DNA of 64,000 bases from JAZKAR01 sp040389065. GTDB lineage: Bacteria > Pseudomonadota > Gammaproteobacteria > Burkholderiales > Casimicrobiaceae. Both the position numbers and the translations under genes were made by a program. This document shows positions 63,082-64,000 of this stretch, in pieces. The notes under the pieces were generated by a model. That model searched no databases, was not told the DNA's origin, and saw only the letters and a program-made list of their open reading frames with translations. The stretch is from the NCBI GenBank assembly GCA_040389065.1, contig JAZKAR010000005.1, forward strand, positions 62,001-126,000. The letters run 5' to 3'. Within the stretch, counting starts at the first letter, position 1, and each line of letters starts with the position of its first letter.

Positions 63082-64000
63082 TTAAAGCATACTAGTTAAC
63101 GAAGTAACGGGAAGCTGCCATTCAGGCTTAGGGCTACGCGCCAGTAATTGCTCAACTGCCGAAGCAGGGCTTAGCTTACCATCTAAAACGGCCAATACTG
63201 CTCTACATACCGGCATATCGCATTTATAATTATCTGCTAATTGAACAACTGCTTTAGCTGCATATACACCCTCTGCCACATGTCCTAAATCATTTAAAAT
63301 TACTTCTAATGATGCACCTGTCGCTAATTGCAATCCTACCTGTCGATTGCGTGAAGAATCACCTGTACACGTTAATAATAGATCGCCTAACCCTGAAAGC
63401 CCAAACAACGTTTCAGGCTTACCGCCTAAAGAACGCGTTAATGTCATTAATTCAGCCAAGCCTCGCGTAATTAATGCAGCACGGGCGTTATGACCTAAAT
63501 TTAATCCATCAGATAACCCTGCTGCAATCGCCAAAACATTTTTTACGGCCCCACCAATTGCAACTCCAGCGCGATCATCACTAGCATATAGTCGAAGCGT
63601 TGAGGTATGAAGTTGTTTTACCCAATGCTCAGCAATCGCTAACGACTCAGCAGCAAGCGTTGAAGCGGCAGGTAATCCTAAAGCAATTTCACGTGCAAAA
63701 TTAGGCCCTGAAAGAACCATAACAGGGCTTGACCAATTTGACCACGACTCAAAAAGCAAACGTGGGCACTCCCCTTCTGTACTAACATCAAAACCTTTAG
63801 ACAATAGCAATAAAGGAGGCCGCTCTACATAACGCTCAAGTTGCTCTCTTAATGAAAAAGAAGCTTGGCTTGGAACCGCTAAAATGAGTAAAGAAGCACT
63901 CATTGCTTGCGAGAGATCAGCTGTGCAGCGTAAAGAAGAAGGAAAAGCGATATCAGGCAAATAGCGTGTATTTACACGCTCTTCATTTAAGCGCTCAGCC
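63082..64000 (-). CDS. gpsA: Glycerol-3-phosphate dehydrogenase, 5' part missing
   Basis: GpsA makes sn-glycerol 3-phosphate for phospholipids, feeding the same route as PlsX. The frame is open to the window edge (reading ERLNEERVNTRYLPDIAF before the first internal Met), so the NAD-binding N-terminus is outside. Visible motifs are LSGPNFAREIALGLP, the catalytic Lys in GGAVKNVLAIAAGL and HNARAALITRGLAEL, then GLGDLLLTCTGDSSRNR. Nothing odd. Confidence 0.95.
   Translation of the reverse strand, partial: AERLNEERVNTRYLPDIAFPSSLRCTADLSQAMSASLLILAVPSQASFSLREQLERYVERPPLLLLSKGFDVSTEGECPRLLFESWSNWSSPVMVLSGPNFAREIALGLPAASTLAAESLAIAEHWVKQLHTSTLRLYASDDRAGVAIGGAVKNVLAIAAGLSDGLNLGHNARAALITRGLAELMTLTRSLGGKPETLFGLSGLGDLLLTCTGDSSRNRQVGLQLATGASLEVILNDLGHVAEGVYAAKAVVQLADNYKCDMPVCRAVLAVLDGKLSPASAVEQLLARSPKPEWQLPVTSLTSML

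Overview
The window is a 64 kb piece of an AT-rich proteobacterial chromosome. It is dominated by housekeeping genes, with one lower-density stretch of accessory and orphan genes at about 13.3-24.5 kb and a second short one at 60-62 kb. A betaproteobacterium (Burkholderiales-like) is the best guess. Supporting signs are the gene order uvrA - MFS permease - ssb, the metX-metW pair, a minimal PTS made only of a mannose-type IIA, HPr and enzyme I, a phosphoglycerate mutase divergent from a membrane-anchored rhodanese, and a tmRNA tag reading ANDSNFALAA. This is recall of gene order, not a computed phylogeny.

Layout: 0-6.9 kb carries fatty-acid synthesis (plsX, fabH, fabD, fabG, acpP, fabF), then lysC and an RDD membrane protein. 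7.1-12.2 kb carries apaH, coaBC, dut, a CbiX-like chelatase and the ABC-F protein Uup. An old-yellow-enzyme reductase follows on the minus strand. 13.3-24.4 kb holds a 63-residue orphan, an LtaS/MdoB-type sulfatase-fold transferase, a shrunken D-amino-acid-dehydrogenase relative, a large hybrid histidine kinase, a Ser/Thr/Asn-rich orphan, a FrnE-type thiol oxidoreductase, small membrane proteins and two long gene-free stretches. 24.5-32.4 kb has an ABC-2 exporter, an AmiD-like lipoprotein amidase, metX-metW and the PTS genes. 32.7-45.7 kb has yhdP, a solitary pilY1, a REC-GGDEF-EAL regulator, a family 4 uracil-DNA glycosylase, rimI and panB. 45.8-60 kb has uvrA, MFS, ssb, a cystathionine beta-lyase interrupted by a 10-N gap, gpmI, rhodanese, ridA, argD, a Nudix-ThiE fusion, kdsD and nadK. 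The right end has a 40-residue orphan peptide, a Kir-type potassium channel, a multi-hairpin element, tmRNA, nadD and a truncated gpsA.

The non-coding sequence is the unusual part. (1) A foldback repeat family of about 105-136 bp with 22-bp terminal inverted repeats occurs at least six times between genes. (2) A second family of about 180 bp, with different inverted ends, occurs twice. (3) Both families carry the same roughly 14-bp micro-insertion, with core GGGAYGCCCC, present in some copies and absent at the matching site in others. In most cases it is flanked by a 4-bp direct duplication of the empty site. (4) Two distant minus-strand genes, the shrunken DadA-like protein and the 40-residue peptide, share a promoter design: three to five copies of AACGAAAT spaced 10-11 bp apart, abutting a TTGAnT-17-TATGAT promoter. 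These two patterns, the micro-insertions and the helically phased promoters, are my best candidates for something not previously described.

All functional calls rest on motif reading by eye and on family knowledge. No database search was run.
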